The translations under genes were made by a program, and so were the position numbers. This document shows, piece after piece, positions 1 to 7,788 of a stretch of 64,000 bases of DNA. This DNA is from an uncultured Prevotellaceae bacterium. Lineage in GTDB: Bacteria; Bacteroidota; Bacteroidia; Bacteroidales; Bacteroidaceae. Below the pieces are notes generated by a model, which saw nothing but the letters and a program-made list of their open reading frames with translations, did not search any database and was not told the DNA's origin. Position 1 is the stretch's first letter; the number at the start of each line of letters is the position of its first letter. The stretch spans positions 94,038 through 158,037 of the forward strand of contig CACZBS010000006.1 in NCBI GenBank assembly GCA_902779455.1. Reading direction: 5' to 3'.

Positions 1-22
1 GGGAGGGGGTCTGTAACTTGAG
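1..22. repeat. Right end of a family A palindromic element, cut by the window edge
   Basis: The first bases match the right terminus of the family A elements described at 428-689 (G-run, then GGTCTGTAAC). The rest of the element lies outside the window. Confidence 0.5.
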
Positions 23-93
23 CTGGGTCTGTAGCTTCTTCTATTTGTACTATCCGCACCAAATCTTGTAAAAAACCGAAAAAACTGTCACTC

Positions 94-123
94 AGCGCCG
101 GTGAGCATCGCCTCACCGGCGCT
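94..123. terminator. Perfect 12-bp hairpin, possible terminator of an upstream gene
   Basis: AGCGCCGGTGAG and CTCACCGGCGCT form a perfect stem with a 6-nt loop. No T-run follows on the plus strand. On the minus strand there is a T-rich tract beyond the hairpin (plus-strand A-rich bases 69-83), so a minus-strand terminator is possible. Confidence 0.4.
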
Positions 124-154
124 GCATATGATAGCCCCCAATGCCGCCCGCAGC

Positions 155-238
155 TATTTTCATGCCGTGAAATATTATTTTCAAGCCTTGAAAATAAATT
201 TCCAAGTCATGAAAATATATTTTCACGCCGTGAAAATA
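155..238. repeat. Array of four short palindromes (family D, AT-rich version)
   Basis: Four consecutive imperfect palindromes built on the word TTTTCAnGnCnTGAAAATA are separated by a few bases. The CATGCCGTGA core recurs in the GC-rich arrays at 11815-11893 and 43855-43929. No protein is likely: the minus-strand reading frame across it is low complexity. The rest of 124-360 shows no gene. Confidence 0.6.
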
Positions 239-361
239 GTTATTCGGGGGACAAGATAATGGTTTTCCTGGTGTTTTCCCTGAATTGCAAATAATCCCTA
301 AATCAGCTTGTTGCTGCACATTATTTTTATTCAAGTGGGCGGTCAATTGAGAAAAAATCAC

Positions 362-369
362 TAACTTTG
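362..369 (+). promoter_or_regulatory. Bacteroidota -7 box, probable promoter of the pectin operon
   Basis: TAACTTTG followed by C fits the TAnnTTTG -7 element. A clear TTTG -33 box is not present at the expected distance. Transcription would start near 376, giving an untranslated leader of about 430 nt that contains the family A element at 428-689. Confidence 0.5.
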
Positions 370-427
370 CAGTAAACTTTTCGATCGTCGGAAGAATGTA
401 TGGATTATAATATTACGGAGATGTTAG

Positions 428-689
428 AGACCCCACCCCCGACCCCTCCCCTTCTTGCGTCCCTTCGGTAGCAAGCGTCACCCTTCGGGATGCCGAGCGG
501 AGGGGAGGGGAGCGGCTGGCGCACTGCCCGATGGATATGGCGGCGCAGCCAAGCCGCGGGAGGAGTTGCATCGCGCTGTTTGACTGAAATGACGGCGCCA
601 GCAGCTCCCCTCCCCTCCGCTCGGCATCCCGAAGGGTGACGCTTGCTACCGAAGGGACGCAAGAAGGGGAGGGGTTGGGGGTGGGGTCT
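428..689. repeat. Family A palindromic element, long form with 86-nt inverted arms
   Basis: Bases 428-513 and 604-689 are an almost perfect 86-nt inverted repeat. It begins AGACCCCACCCCC and ends GGGGGTGGGGTCT, and encloses a 90-nt core. Shorter relatives with the same termini lie at 4474-4622, 31903-32019 and 53440-53588. The core shares GCGCCGT/ATCCGCGGCG-type words with those copies, sometimes in the opposite orientation. The arrangement (terminal inverted repeats, no coding capacity, several copies) is MITE-like or REP-like. Bases 690-810 hold only iterated AT-rich words such as AACCAACTCC. Confidence 0.8.
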
Positions 690-810
690 GTAACTCCTAT
701 AAAAGTAACCAACTCCTAAAAATAACCAACTCCTATAAGAACAACAATCTCAAATAGAAACAACAAACTCCAATAATAACCATCTCAAAAAAAACTTATC
801 TACGAAACAA

Positions 811-2211
811 ATGAGAAGATTTTTGTTGCTAATCCTTTCAGTGACCGCTGGCACTCTCTGCAGCTTTGCTGACACAGGGCGCGACCGCCTGTGGCAGTCG
901 TTCCTGTCGCCGCCCGACAGCATCCGCGTGGGCTGCTACTACTATTGGGTCAACGAGCACGTCGACCCGAAGGGCGTCGTGGCCGACCTGGAGTGGATGA
1001 AGGACAACGGCATCACGCTGGCCTTCCTCGCCACCGACATCCGCAACCGCACCGGATGGGAGAAGCCCTGGGAGGGCCAGACGTTCGGGCGTAACAAATT
1101 CCAGAGCCGCCTGTGGTGGAAGAACCTGCGCACGGCACTGCGCACGGCGGGGCGCCTCGGCATCGAGATGGGCCTGTTCAACTGTCCCGGTTGGAGCCAG
1201 TCGGGCGGCCCGTGGGTCAGGCCCGACGAGGCCATGCGCAACTGGACGCCGCAGGGCATCGAGGTGTGCAAGACCAAGCAGGGCACCGACGTCGTCTGCA
1301 GCCCGTGCTCGCCCGAGGCCGAGGGCCTGGAGGTCGACAAGCTGTCGAAGACGCACGTCAAGAAACACTTCGAATCGTTCATCGGCGAGATTCTGCGCCG
1401 CATTCCCGCCAAGGACCGCCCGACGCTGACCACCGTCGTCGTCGACAGCTGGGAGCGCGGCAAGCAGAACTACACCGACTCTATCTTCGAGAAATTCCAG
1501 CAACGTTTCGGCTATCCCCTTGACTATCAGAACGAAGCCTGCCGCAAGGACCTCGACCGGCTGATTGCCGAGCTCGTGGCCAGCGAGTATATGGGCGGGC
1601 TGACGGAGAAGGCCCATGAGTACGGACTGCGCACGTGGTGCGAGCCCTACGCCCACAGTCCCTTCCCCGGCAACAGCATCACCTACGGCTCGGCCGCCGA
1701 CGAGGTGGCCGCCGAATTCTGGGTCGACGACAAGAAGTTTCGGCAGAAGGAGATTGACGCCGCCCTCGGTGCCGCCCGCCGCAGCGGCAAGAACCGCGTG
1801 TGGGCCGAGAGCTTCACCGACGGATGGCCTGAGCTGGCCCAGGACGACTGGAGCTTCGCGAAGCTGCGCCCCATCGCCGACCGCTACTTCCATGCCGGCG
1901 TCAATGCCAGCATCCTGCACGTCATGATCTCGCAGCCCGGCGACCCCCGCAAACCCGCCGTGCGCCCCTGGTTCGGCACCTACTTCGACCGCCGCAGCCA
2001 ACATGCTGCCGACCTGAAGCCCCTCGTGGCCTACCTGCGCCGCTGCAACTTCATGCTGCAGCTGGGCCGACCGTATAATAATGCCCCCGACCAGCGCATC
2101 ATGGCCGACGGCACCATCATCCGTTTCACCGCCGACTCACGCTTCGAGATCACCTTCGCAGATGGCCGTCAGGAGACGTGGGATCCGCTTCAAAACCTAT
2201 TCGACCAATGA
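811..2211 (+). CDS. Short GH106-type glycoside hydrolase (alpha-L-rhamnosidase-like)
   Basis: Exported protein of 466 residues with a signal peptide (first ~20 residues, MRRFLLLILS...). It matches the catalytic half of GH106 enzymes, which remove alpha-L-rhamnose from rhamnogalacturonan. Visible family-like motifs are PPDSIRVGCYYYWVNEH near residues 34-50, NCPGWSQSGGPW near 122-133, VVVDSWERGKQNY in the middle, and WAESFTDGW with GVNASILHVM in the last third. Typical GH106 proteins are 800-1,100 residues with C-terminal beta-sandwich domains; this one stops soon after the barrel, with no frameshift seen. Its stop codon overlaps the start of the GH2 gene (ATGA), so the two are translationally coupled. 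The fold assignment is good. The substrate is inferred from family and neighbours (GH28, PL11), and activity without the missing domains is uncertain. Confidence 0.75.
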   Translation: MRRFLLLILSVTAGTLCSFADTGRDRLWQSFLSPPDSIRVGCYYYWVNEHVDPKGVVADLEWMKDNGITLAFLATDIRNRTGWEKPWEGQTFGRNKFQSRLWWKNLRTALRTAGRLGIEMGLFNCPGWSQSGGPWVRPDEAMRNWTPQGIEVCKTKQGTDVVCSPCSPEAEGLEVDKLSKTHVKKHFESFIGEILRRIPAKDRPTLTTVVVDSWERGKQNYTDSIFEKFQQRFGYPLDYQNEACRKDLDRLIAELVASEYMGGLTEKAHEYGLRTWCEPYAHSPFPGNSITYGSAADEVAAEFWVDDKKFRQKEIDAALGAARRSGKNRVWAESFTDGWPELAQDDWSFAKLRPIADRYFHAGVNASILHVMISQPGDPRKPAVRPWFGTYFDRRSQHAADLKPLVAYLRRCNFMLQLGRPYNNAPDQRIMADGTIIRFTADSRFEITFADGRQETWDPLQNLFDQ

Positions 2212-4454
2212 CTATGAACCGACTGTCAGCTATCCTCCTCTTTGCGCTATTCACCACTATAGCCCTCGCTGCCCGCGACATCCCCCGCCGCGAGCTGCTC
2301 AACGACGGCTGGGCCTTCTGCCTCAACGACAGCAACTTCGCTGAGGCACAGAGCGTCACCCTGCCCCACGACTGGAGCATCCGTCAGCGCTTCGACCGCG
2401 AGGCGCCCGCCGGCAACGACGGCGCCTACCTGCCTACCGGCCGCGGATGGTATCGCAGGCTGATCAACCTCAGCGCCGACTATGCCGGCAAGCGCGTGCG
2501 CCTCTACTTCGAGGGCGTCTACATGAATGCCCGCGTCTGGGTCAACGGCCACGAGGCCGGCGGCTGGCCCTACGGCTACTCGTCATTCTGGGTCGACGCC
2601 ACACCTTATGTTAAGACAGGTCAGAACGAGATCGTCGTCAGCGTCGACAACTCGCAGCAGAAGAACTGCCGATGGTACAGCGGGTCGGGCATCTATCGCA
2701 ACGTGTGGCTCGTGACGACGCCCATGACCTATATCGACGACTGGAGCGTCAGCATCACCACGCCCGACGTGCACACGGTAGAGATCGCGGCCGACGTGGT
2801 GAGCCCCGACGGACGGCGCACGCCCCTGCGGCGCACCATCCATGTCGCCGAGCCCCGCCTGTGGTCGCCGGCCGACCCCTATCTCTATCACACCGAACTG
2901 GCCACCGACGACGGCACCGACCGCCTCACCCTGACCTACGGCATACGCACCATCGACTACGACGCCGACGGCGGCCTGCGACTGAACGGAAAGCCGCTGA
3001 AGCTGAACGGTGCCTGTCTGCATCACGACAACGGCATCATCGGCGCCGCCGCCCCGGATGCCGCCGAATACCGCAAGGTGAGGCTCATGAAAGAGGCCGG
3101 ATTCAACGCCCTGCGCACCTCGCACAACCCGCCCTCGGAGGCCTTCCTCCGCGCCTGCGACGAGCTGGGCATGCTGGTCATCGACGAGGCCTTCGACGGC
3201 TGGCGCGAGGCGAAGAACAGCCACGACTATCATGAGCTCATCGACCAGTGGTGGCAGCGCGACCTCGAGGCGATGGTCCGGCGCGACCGCCTGCATCCCA
3301 GCATCTTCTGCTGGTCAATCGGCAACGAGGTCATCGAGCGGAAGAAGATCGAAGTCGTCCGGACGGCCCACCAGATGGCCACGCTCGTCAGGACGCTCGA
3401 CCCCCAGCGGCGGCCCGTCACGTCGGCCTTGGCCGCCTGGGACCCCGAGTGGGACATCTACGACCCGCTGGCCGCCGAGCACGACATCGTCGGCTATAAC
3501 TACATGATGCACATGGCCGAGGGCGACCACGAGCGCGTCCCCGAAAGGGTGATGATGCAGACCGAGTCGTACCCCAACGACGCCTGGCAAAACTATGAGC
3601 GCACGATGGCCCATCCTTATATCATCGGCGACTTCGTCTGGACCGGACTCGACTATATCGGCGAGTCGGGCATCGGCCGCTGGTATTACCAGGGCGACGT
3701 CGAGGGCGAGCACTATCACCGTCCGCTCTACCCCTGGCATGCCGCCTACTGCGGCGATGTCGACCTGACGGGCCTGCGCAAGCCTATCAGCCACTACCGT
3801 GCGCTGCTGTGGAACGACGACGAGCCGATCGCGATGGCCGTGCGCGAGCCCAACGGCTATCGCGGTGAGGTCAAGACGACGCTATGGGGCACGTGGCCCA
3901 CGTTCGAGAGCTGGACATGGCCGGGATGGGAGGGCCGCGACATCACCGTCGAGGTCTATAGCCGCCAGTCGCCCGTGCGCCTTTATCTCGACGACAAACT
4001 CGTCGGCGAACAGCTGGCAGAGCAGATGAAGGCCGTCTTCACGCTGCCTTATCAGGCGGGCACGCTGCGCGCCGAGGCCGGCGGACAGCAGGTGCGGCTG
4101 ACCACGGCGGGCGCACCAGCCGCCATCCGGCTCACGGCCGACCGCACGCGTCTGACGGCCGACGGTCAGGACCTTGCCTTCGTCACGGCCGAAGTCGTTG
4201 ACGGCGAGGGGAATGTCGTGCCGACGGCCGACGACAGGCTGACGTTCAGCGTCGCTGGCGCCGGCTCACTCTTAGCTGCCGGCAATGCCGACATCAAGGA
4301 CGAGGATCCCTATTTCGATGCGACGCATCGGGCATGGAAGGGCCGTGCGCTCTGCGTCGTCCGTACCTCGAAGAAGCAGGGCGCCATCCGGCTGACCGTC
4401 ACCTCGCCCTCGCTGCTGAAGGCGACGATGGTGATTAAGACTGATAAGAAATAA
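2208..4454 (+). CDS. GH2 family beta-glycosidase (beta-galactosidase/glucuronidase-like)
   Basis: The 748-residue protein starts at the ATG overlapping the previous stop codon; a start at the next Met (MNRL) is also possible. A signal peptide (MNRLSAILLFALFTTIALA) is followed by the GH2 order: sugar-binding jelly roll (~25-170), a short Ig-like domain, a TIM barrel (~255-560) and C-terminal beta-sandwich domains. The acid/base Glu374 lies in SIGNEV and the likely nucleophile Glu453 in QTES. GH2 enzymes are retaining exo-glycosidases. In a rhamnogalacturonan locus the likely role is removal of beta-galactose or glucuronic-type side chains, but specificity cannot be read from sequence. The longer upstream frame from 2178 would put ten residues before the signal peptide and was not used. 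Confidence 0.9.
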   Translation: MTMNRLSAILLFALFTTIALAARDIPRRELLNDGWAFCLNDSNFAEAQSVTLPHDWSIRQRFDREAPAGNDGAYLPTGRGWYRRLINLSADYAGKRVRLYFEGVYMNARVWVNGHEAGGWPYGYSSFWVDATPYVKTGQNEIVVSVDNSQQKNCRWYSGSGIYRNVWLVTTPMTYIDDWSVSITTPDVHTVEIAADVVSPDGRRTPLRRTIHVAEPRLWSPADPYLYHTELATDDGTDRLTLTYGIRTIDYDADGGLRLNGKPLKLNGACLHHDNGIIGAAAPDAAEYRKVRLMKEAGFNALRTSHNPPSEAFLRACDELGMLVIDEAFDGWREAKNSHDYHELIDQWWQRDLEAMVRRDRLHPSIFCWSIGNEVIERKKIEVVRTAHQMATLVRTLDPQRRPVTSALAAWDPEWDIYDPLAAEHDIVGYNYMMHMAEGDHERVPERVMMQTESYPNDAWQNYERTMAHPYIIGDFVWTGLDYIGESGIGRWYYQGDVEGEHYHRPLYPWHAAYCGDVDLTGLRKPISHYRALLWNDDEPIAMAVREPNGYRGEVKTTLWGTWPTFESWTWPGWEGRDITVEVYSRQSPVRLYLDDKLVGEQLAEQMKAVFTLPYQAGTLRAEAGGQQVRLTTAGAPAAIRLTADRTRLTADGQDLAFVTAEVVDGEGNVVPTADDRLTFSVAGAGSLLAAGNADIKDEDPYFDATHRAWKGRALCVVRTSKKQGAIRLTVTSPSLLKATMVIKTDKK

Positions 4455-4473
4455 TATGGTATGAAGATATTAC

Positions 4474-4622
4474 AGACCCCACCCCCAACCCCTCCCCTTG
4501 AGGGGAGGGGAGCAGCTGCGCCGTCATCCGCGGCGAACTGTGCGCCAGCTCCTCCCCTCCTTCGGAGGGGTCGGGGGAGGCTTCTCCCCTCCCTTCAAGG
4601 GGAGGGGTTGGGGGTGGGGTCT
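4474..4622. repeat. Family A palindromic element (intergenic copy)
   Basis: Starts AGACCCCACCCCCAACCCC and ends with the inverse complement. It contains internal CCCCTCCCCTTGAGGGGAGGGG-like hairpins and the GCGCCGTCATCCGCGGCG core. It sits between the GH2 stop and the esterase gene. The remaining bases 4623-4731 are iterated words of the AATCCTCA/AAAATCC type, with no gene. Confidence 0.8.
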
Positions 4623-4731
4623 CTATCTTTTCTCAATCCTCAGAATCCACAAAATCCATAAAATCCTCATCATCCTCACGCTCTTGCACATTCCTCATTA
4701 ATAATCATTAAAACTAATCCATATAAGAACA

Positions 4732-6174
4732 ATGAAAAAGCAACTGTTATTCCTCCTGACGGTCGTGGCAGCGCTGACGGCGCAGGCACAGACCGCCCGA
4801 AAGTTCACCGTCAACATCACGGCTGACGGGGCGTCGAACATGCAGGTCTTCCTGCCCGAGCAGCCCACGGGACGCTGCGTCGTCTGCTGCCCCGGCGGCG
4901 GCTATCAGCATCTGGCCATGGCTCACGAGGGCACCGACTGGGCCCCCTATTTCAACCAGCAGGGCATCGCCCTCTGCGTGCTGAAGTATCGCATGCCGGG
5001 TGGCAACCGTGAGATTCCGATGAGCGACGCCCGCAATGCCATCCTCATGGTGCGCGACTCGGCCGACGCGTGGGCCGTCAACCCCTACGACGTGGGCATC
5101 ATGGGCTTCTCCGCCGGCGGTCATCTGGCCTCGACCATCTCCACCCACGAGGAGTTTGCCTCGCGCCCTAACTTCAGCATCCTCTTCTATCCCGTCATCT
5201 CGATGAACGAGCGCGAGGGCCATCGCGGTTCGAGCCGCAACTTCCTCGGCGAGGAGGGCGTGAAGGACGAGCAGCTCGTCAAGAATTTCTCTAATCAGAA
5301 CGCCGTGCGCAGCCACCTGACGCCGCCCGCCATCATCCTGACGGCCAGCGACGACGGCACCGTGCCCGTGCTCACCAACGCCATTCCGTACTACTCGGCC
5401 ATGCGCCGCGCCGGTAACGACTGCTCGCTCTATATCTATCCCACTGGCGGACATGGCTTCGGATTCCGCGACTCATGGGCCTTCCATGACCAGATGCTCA
5501 ACGACCTGACCACATGGCTCAACTGTCATAAGGCGCCCCGCCAGGATGCCATCCGCGTGGCCTGCATCGGCAACAGCATCACCCACGGCTCGGGCATCGA
5601 CATGCAGGAGCTCAACGGCTATCCCGCCCAGCTGCAGCGCCTGCTCGGCAGTGGCTACTACGTGAAGAACTACGGCGTCGGCGCCCGCACGATGCTCAAT
5701 AATGGCGACCATCCCTACATGAAGGAGATGGCCTGGCGCGACGCTCAGGCCTTCCGCCCCGACATCGTCATCATCAAGCTGGGCACCAACGACTCTAAGG
5801 ACTACAACTGGAATGCCCACAAGCAGGAGTTCGAGGGCGACATGCAGCAGATGATCGACGCCCTGCGCCCGATGGTGCCGAAGCTCGACAAGAAGGGTCG
5901 CCCGACGAAGAAGATGGTGCCTGCCGCCAGTCCGAAGATCTTCCTCTGCACGCCCATCCGGGCCTTCCGCGACAAGTGGGGCATCACTGACTCGGTCATC
6001 GTCAACGAGGTCATCCCCGCCATCCGCCGCGTGGCCGACCGCAACCAGCTGCCCGTCATCGACCTCCATCCCGTCGTCGACGATGAATCCCTCATGACCA
6101 GCGACATGATCCATCCCAACGCCAAGGGCGCCGGCCGCATGGCCGAGGTCATCAGCGAGGCTATCAAACAATAA
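4732..6174 (+). CDS. Two-domain carbohydrate esterase (alpha/beta hydrolase fused to SGNH hydrolase)
   Basis: Exported 480-residue protein with a signal peptide ending near residue 20. Residues ~25-265 are an alpha/beta hydrolase of the acetyl-xylan-esterase/BD-FAE kind, with oxyanion loop PGGGYQH, nucleophile Ser127 in GFSAGGH, Asp207/208 in ASDDGT and His241 in GGHGFG. Residues ~272-480 are an SGNH/GDSL esterase with block I GNSITHGS (Ser282), a GTND block, and block V DMIHP (Asp458, His461). Both catalytic sets look intact. In this pectin locus the enzyme plausibly removes acetyl (or methyl/feruloyl) esters from rhamnogalacturonan, opening it to GH28 and PL11. The substrate is inferred; the domain assignments are visible. 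Confidence 0.88.
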   Translation: MKKQLLFLLTVVAALTAQAQTARKFTVNITADGASNMQVFLPEQPTGRCVVCCPGGGYQHLAMAHEGTDWAPYFNQQGIALCVLKYRMPGGNREIPMSDARNAILMVRDSADAWAVNPYDVGIMGFSAGGHLASTISTHEEFASRPNFSILFYPVISMNEREGHRGSSRNFLGEEGVKDEQLVKNFSNQNAVRSHLTPPAIILTASDDGTVPVLTNAIPYYSAMRRAGNDCSLYIYPTGGHGFGFRDSWAFHDQMLNDLTTWLNCHKAPRQDAIRVACIGNSITHGSGIDMQELNGYPAQLQRLLGSGYYVKNYGVGARTMLNNGDHPYMKEMAWRDAQAFRPDIVIIKLGTNDSKDYNWNAHKQEFEGDMQQMIDALRPMVPKLDKKGRPTKKMVPAASPKIFLCTPIRAFRDKWGITDSVIVNEVIPAIRRVADRNQLPVIDLHPVVDDESLMTSDMIHPNAKGAGRMAEVISEAIKQ

Positions 6175-6195
6175 CCCCTTAATTCTATAGACAAC

Positions 6196-7674
6196 ATGAA
6201 ACGGACTACTGCTATTCTACTGACAATGCTGCTCGGCGTCGTCGGCGCATGGGCCGACGGGGTGTACAACGTGCGCGACTATGGCGCCATCGGCGACGGC
6301 AAGACGCTCGACTCGCCCGCCATCAATGCGGCCATCACGGCTGCCGAGCGCAACGGCGGCGGCCAGGTGCTGCTGCCCCCGGGCACCTACCTGAGCGGCT
6401 CGATCCGCCTGAAGTCGAACATCGACCTCCACCTCATGGCTGGCTGCACCATCCTGGCGGCTCCCGCCTCGATGAAGGCCTACGACGAGAGCGAGTCGTT
6501 CGGCGGCTTCCCTGAATATCAGGACGGCGGCCACACCTACTTCCACAACTCGCTCATCTGGGCCGAGGGCCAGACGAACGTCTCGATCACCGGCCACGGC
6601 ATGATCGACGGCGAGGGCCTCACCCGCAAGGACACCGAGAAGGCCGGCAACCTCGAGGGCGGCTCCATCGGCACGGGCGACAAGGCCATCGCGCTGAAGC
6701 TCTGCCGGCAGGTGACCATCCGCGACATCACCATCTATCGCGGCGGCCACTTCGCCATCATCATGACCGGCTGCGACCTCTCGACCGTCGACAACGTGAC
6801 CATCGACACCAACCGCGACGGCTTCGACATCGACTGCTGCAAGTACATGACCATCACCAACTGCCGCATCAACACGCCCCACGACGACGGCCTCGTGCTC
6901 AAGTCGTCGTATGCGCTGAAGAAGCCGGTCCTGACGGAGCACATCGCCATCTCCAACTGTAACATCACGGGCTTCAAGTGCGGCACGTTGCTCGACGGCA
7001 CCTACGTGCCCGAGCCCGTGGGCTGGGTGTGCGGCCGCTTCAAGCTCGGCACCGAGTCGAACGGCGGCTATCGCAACATCTCGCTGACCAACTGCACGTT
7101 CATGTATTCCTCGGGCCTGGCCTTCGAGGAGGTCGACCAGGGCCGGATGGAGAACATCGTCGTGTCGAACATCACGATGTCGCACGTCCATCACTATCCT
7201 ATCTACATCACGACGGGCTGCCGCAACCGCGGTCCCAAGGAGGTGACGCGCCTGTCGTCAGCCCGCGACATCCAGATTTCGAACGTCGTGGCCGACGACT
7301 GCGACTCGCTCTGCGCCATCATCGTCACGGGCATGAAGGACGAGCCCGTGCGCAACGTCTGGCTCTCGAACATCCGCCTGCAGTTCAAGGGCGGCGGCGC
7401 CCGCGAGCTGGTCAATAAGGACTATCGCGAGCAGGGCACCAACTATCCCGAGCCGAAGTTCGCCGGCCAGACGCCTGCCTACGGCCTCTATGCCCGCCAC
7501 GTCGAGGGCCTGCATGTCGACGACGTCACGTTCAGCTACGAGCGCCCGGAATACCGGCCCGCCGTCGTGCTCGACGACGTGCGCCACGCCACGCTCCGAA
7601 ACATCGATGCCCAGCTGGAGCCGGGCATCGAGAAGATCGTGACGTTCCGATCGGAGAATGTCGTCAGTGAATAA
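6196..7674 (+). CDS. GH28 family polygalacturonase/rhamnogalacturonan hydrolase
   Basis: Exported 492-residue right-handed beta-helix protein with signal peptide MKRTTAILLTMLLGVVGAWA. The N-terminal pectate-lyase-like motif YNVRDYGAIGDGKT opens the helix. The catalytic strand motifs are DTNRDGFDID (204-213) and HDDGLVLKS (229-237), which correspond to the NTD and DD blocks of GH28. The enzyme is expected to cleave galacturonic acid linkages in pectin by inversion. It is the last gene of the rightward run, 21 nt after the esterase stop, and probably shares its transcript. Exo or endo action, and preference for homogalacturonan or rhamnogalacturonan, cannot be decided here. Confidence 0.88.
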   Translation: MKRTTAILLTMLLGVVGAWADGVYNVRDYGAIGDGKTLDSPAINAAITAAERNGGGQVLLPPGTYLSGSIRLKSNIDLHLMAGCTILAAPASMKAYDESESFGGFPEYQDGGHTYFHNSLIWAEGQTNVSITGHGMIDGEGLTRKDTEKAGNLEGGSIGTGDKAIALKLCRQVTIRDITIYRGGHFAIIMTGCDLSTVDNVTIDTNRDGFDIDCCKYMTITNCRINTPHDDGLVLKSSYALKKPVLTEHIAISNCNITGFKCGTLLDGTYVPEPVGWVCGRFKLGTESNGGYRNISLTNCTFMYSSGLAFEEVDQGRMENIVVSNITMSHVHHYPIYITTGCRNRGPKEVTRLSSARDIQISNVVADDCDSLCAIIVTGMKDEPVRNVWLSNIRLQFKGGGARELVNKDYREQGTNYPEPKFAGQTPAYGLYARHVEGLHVDDVTFSYERPEYRPAVVLDDVRHATLRNIDAQLEPGIEKIVTFRSENVVSE

Positions 7675-7780
7675 CTTGCCACGAATAAAATTCGTGGGCA
7701 AGGGACGAAGGGAGGATTGAAGCAGGAGGCTTTGCTTCCGGATGGCAGCCAGATGGCTGCGTCAGGAAGCGAAGCCTCCT
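7675..7780. terminator. Two inverted repeats between convergent genes (bidirectional terminator region)
   Basis: CTTGCCACGAA and TTCGTGGGCAAG (7676-7702) form a hairpin. AGGAGGCTTTGCTTCC and GGAAGCGAAGCCTCCT (7724-7780) form a second, larger one. The position between the facing GH28 and GH97 genes fits transcription termination from both sides. Confidence 0.55.
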
Positions 7781-7788
7781 CATTTATA

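Noticed and set aside
838-2004. Large minus-strand open frame opposite the GH106 gene
   Set aside because: It is a GC-rich shadow with Val/Ala/Gly-rich low-complexity translation; the plus frame has clear family motifs.
4461-4701. Short plus frames across a family A element
   Set aside because: They translate the repeat itself (PPPTPPLEGRGAA-like) and recur at each copy in either orientation, so they are not genes.
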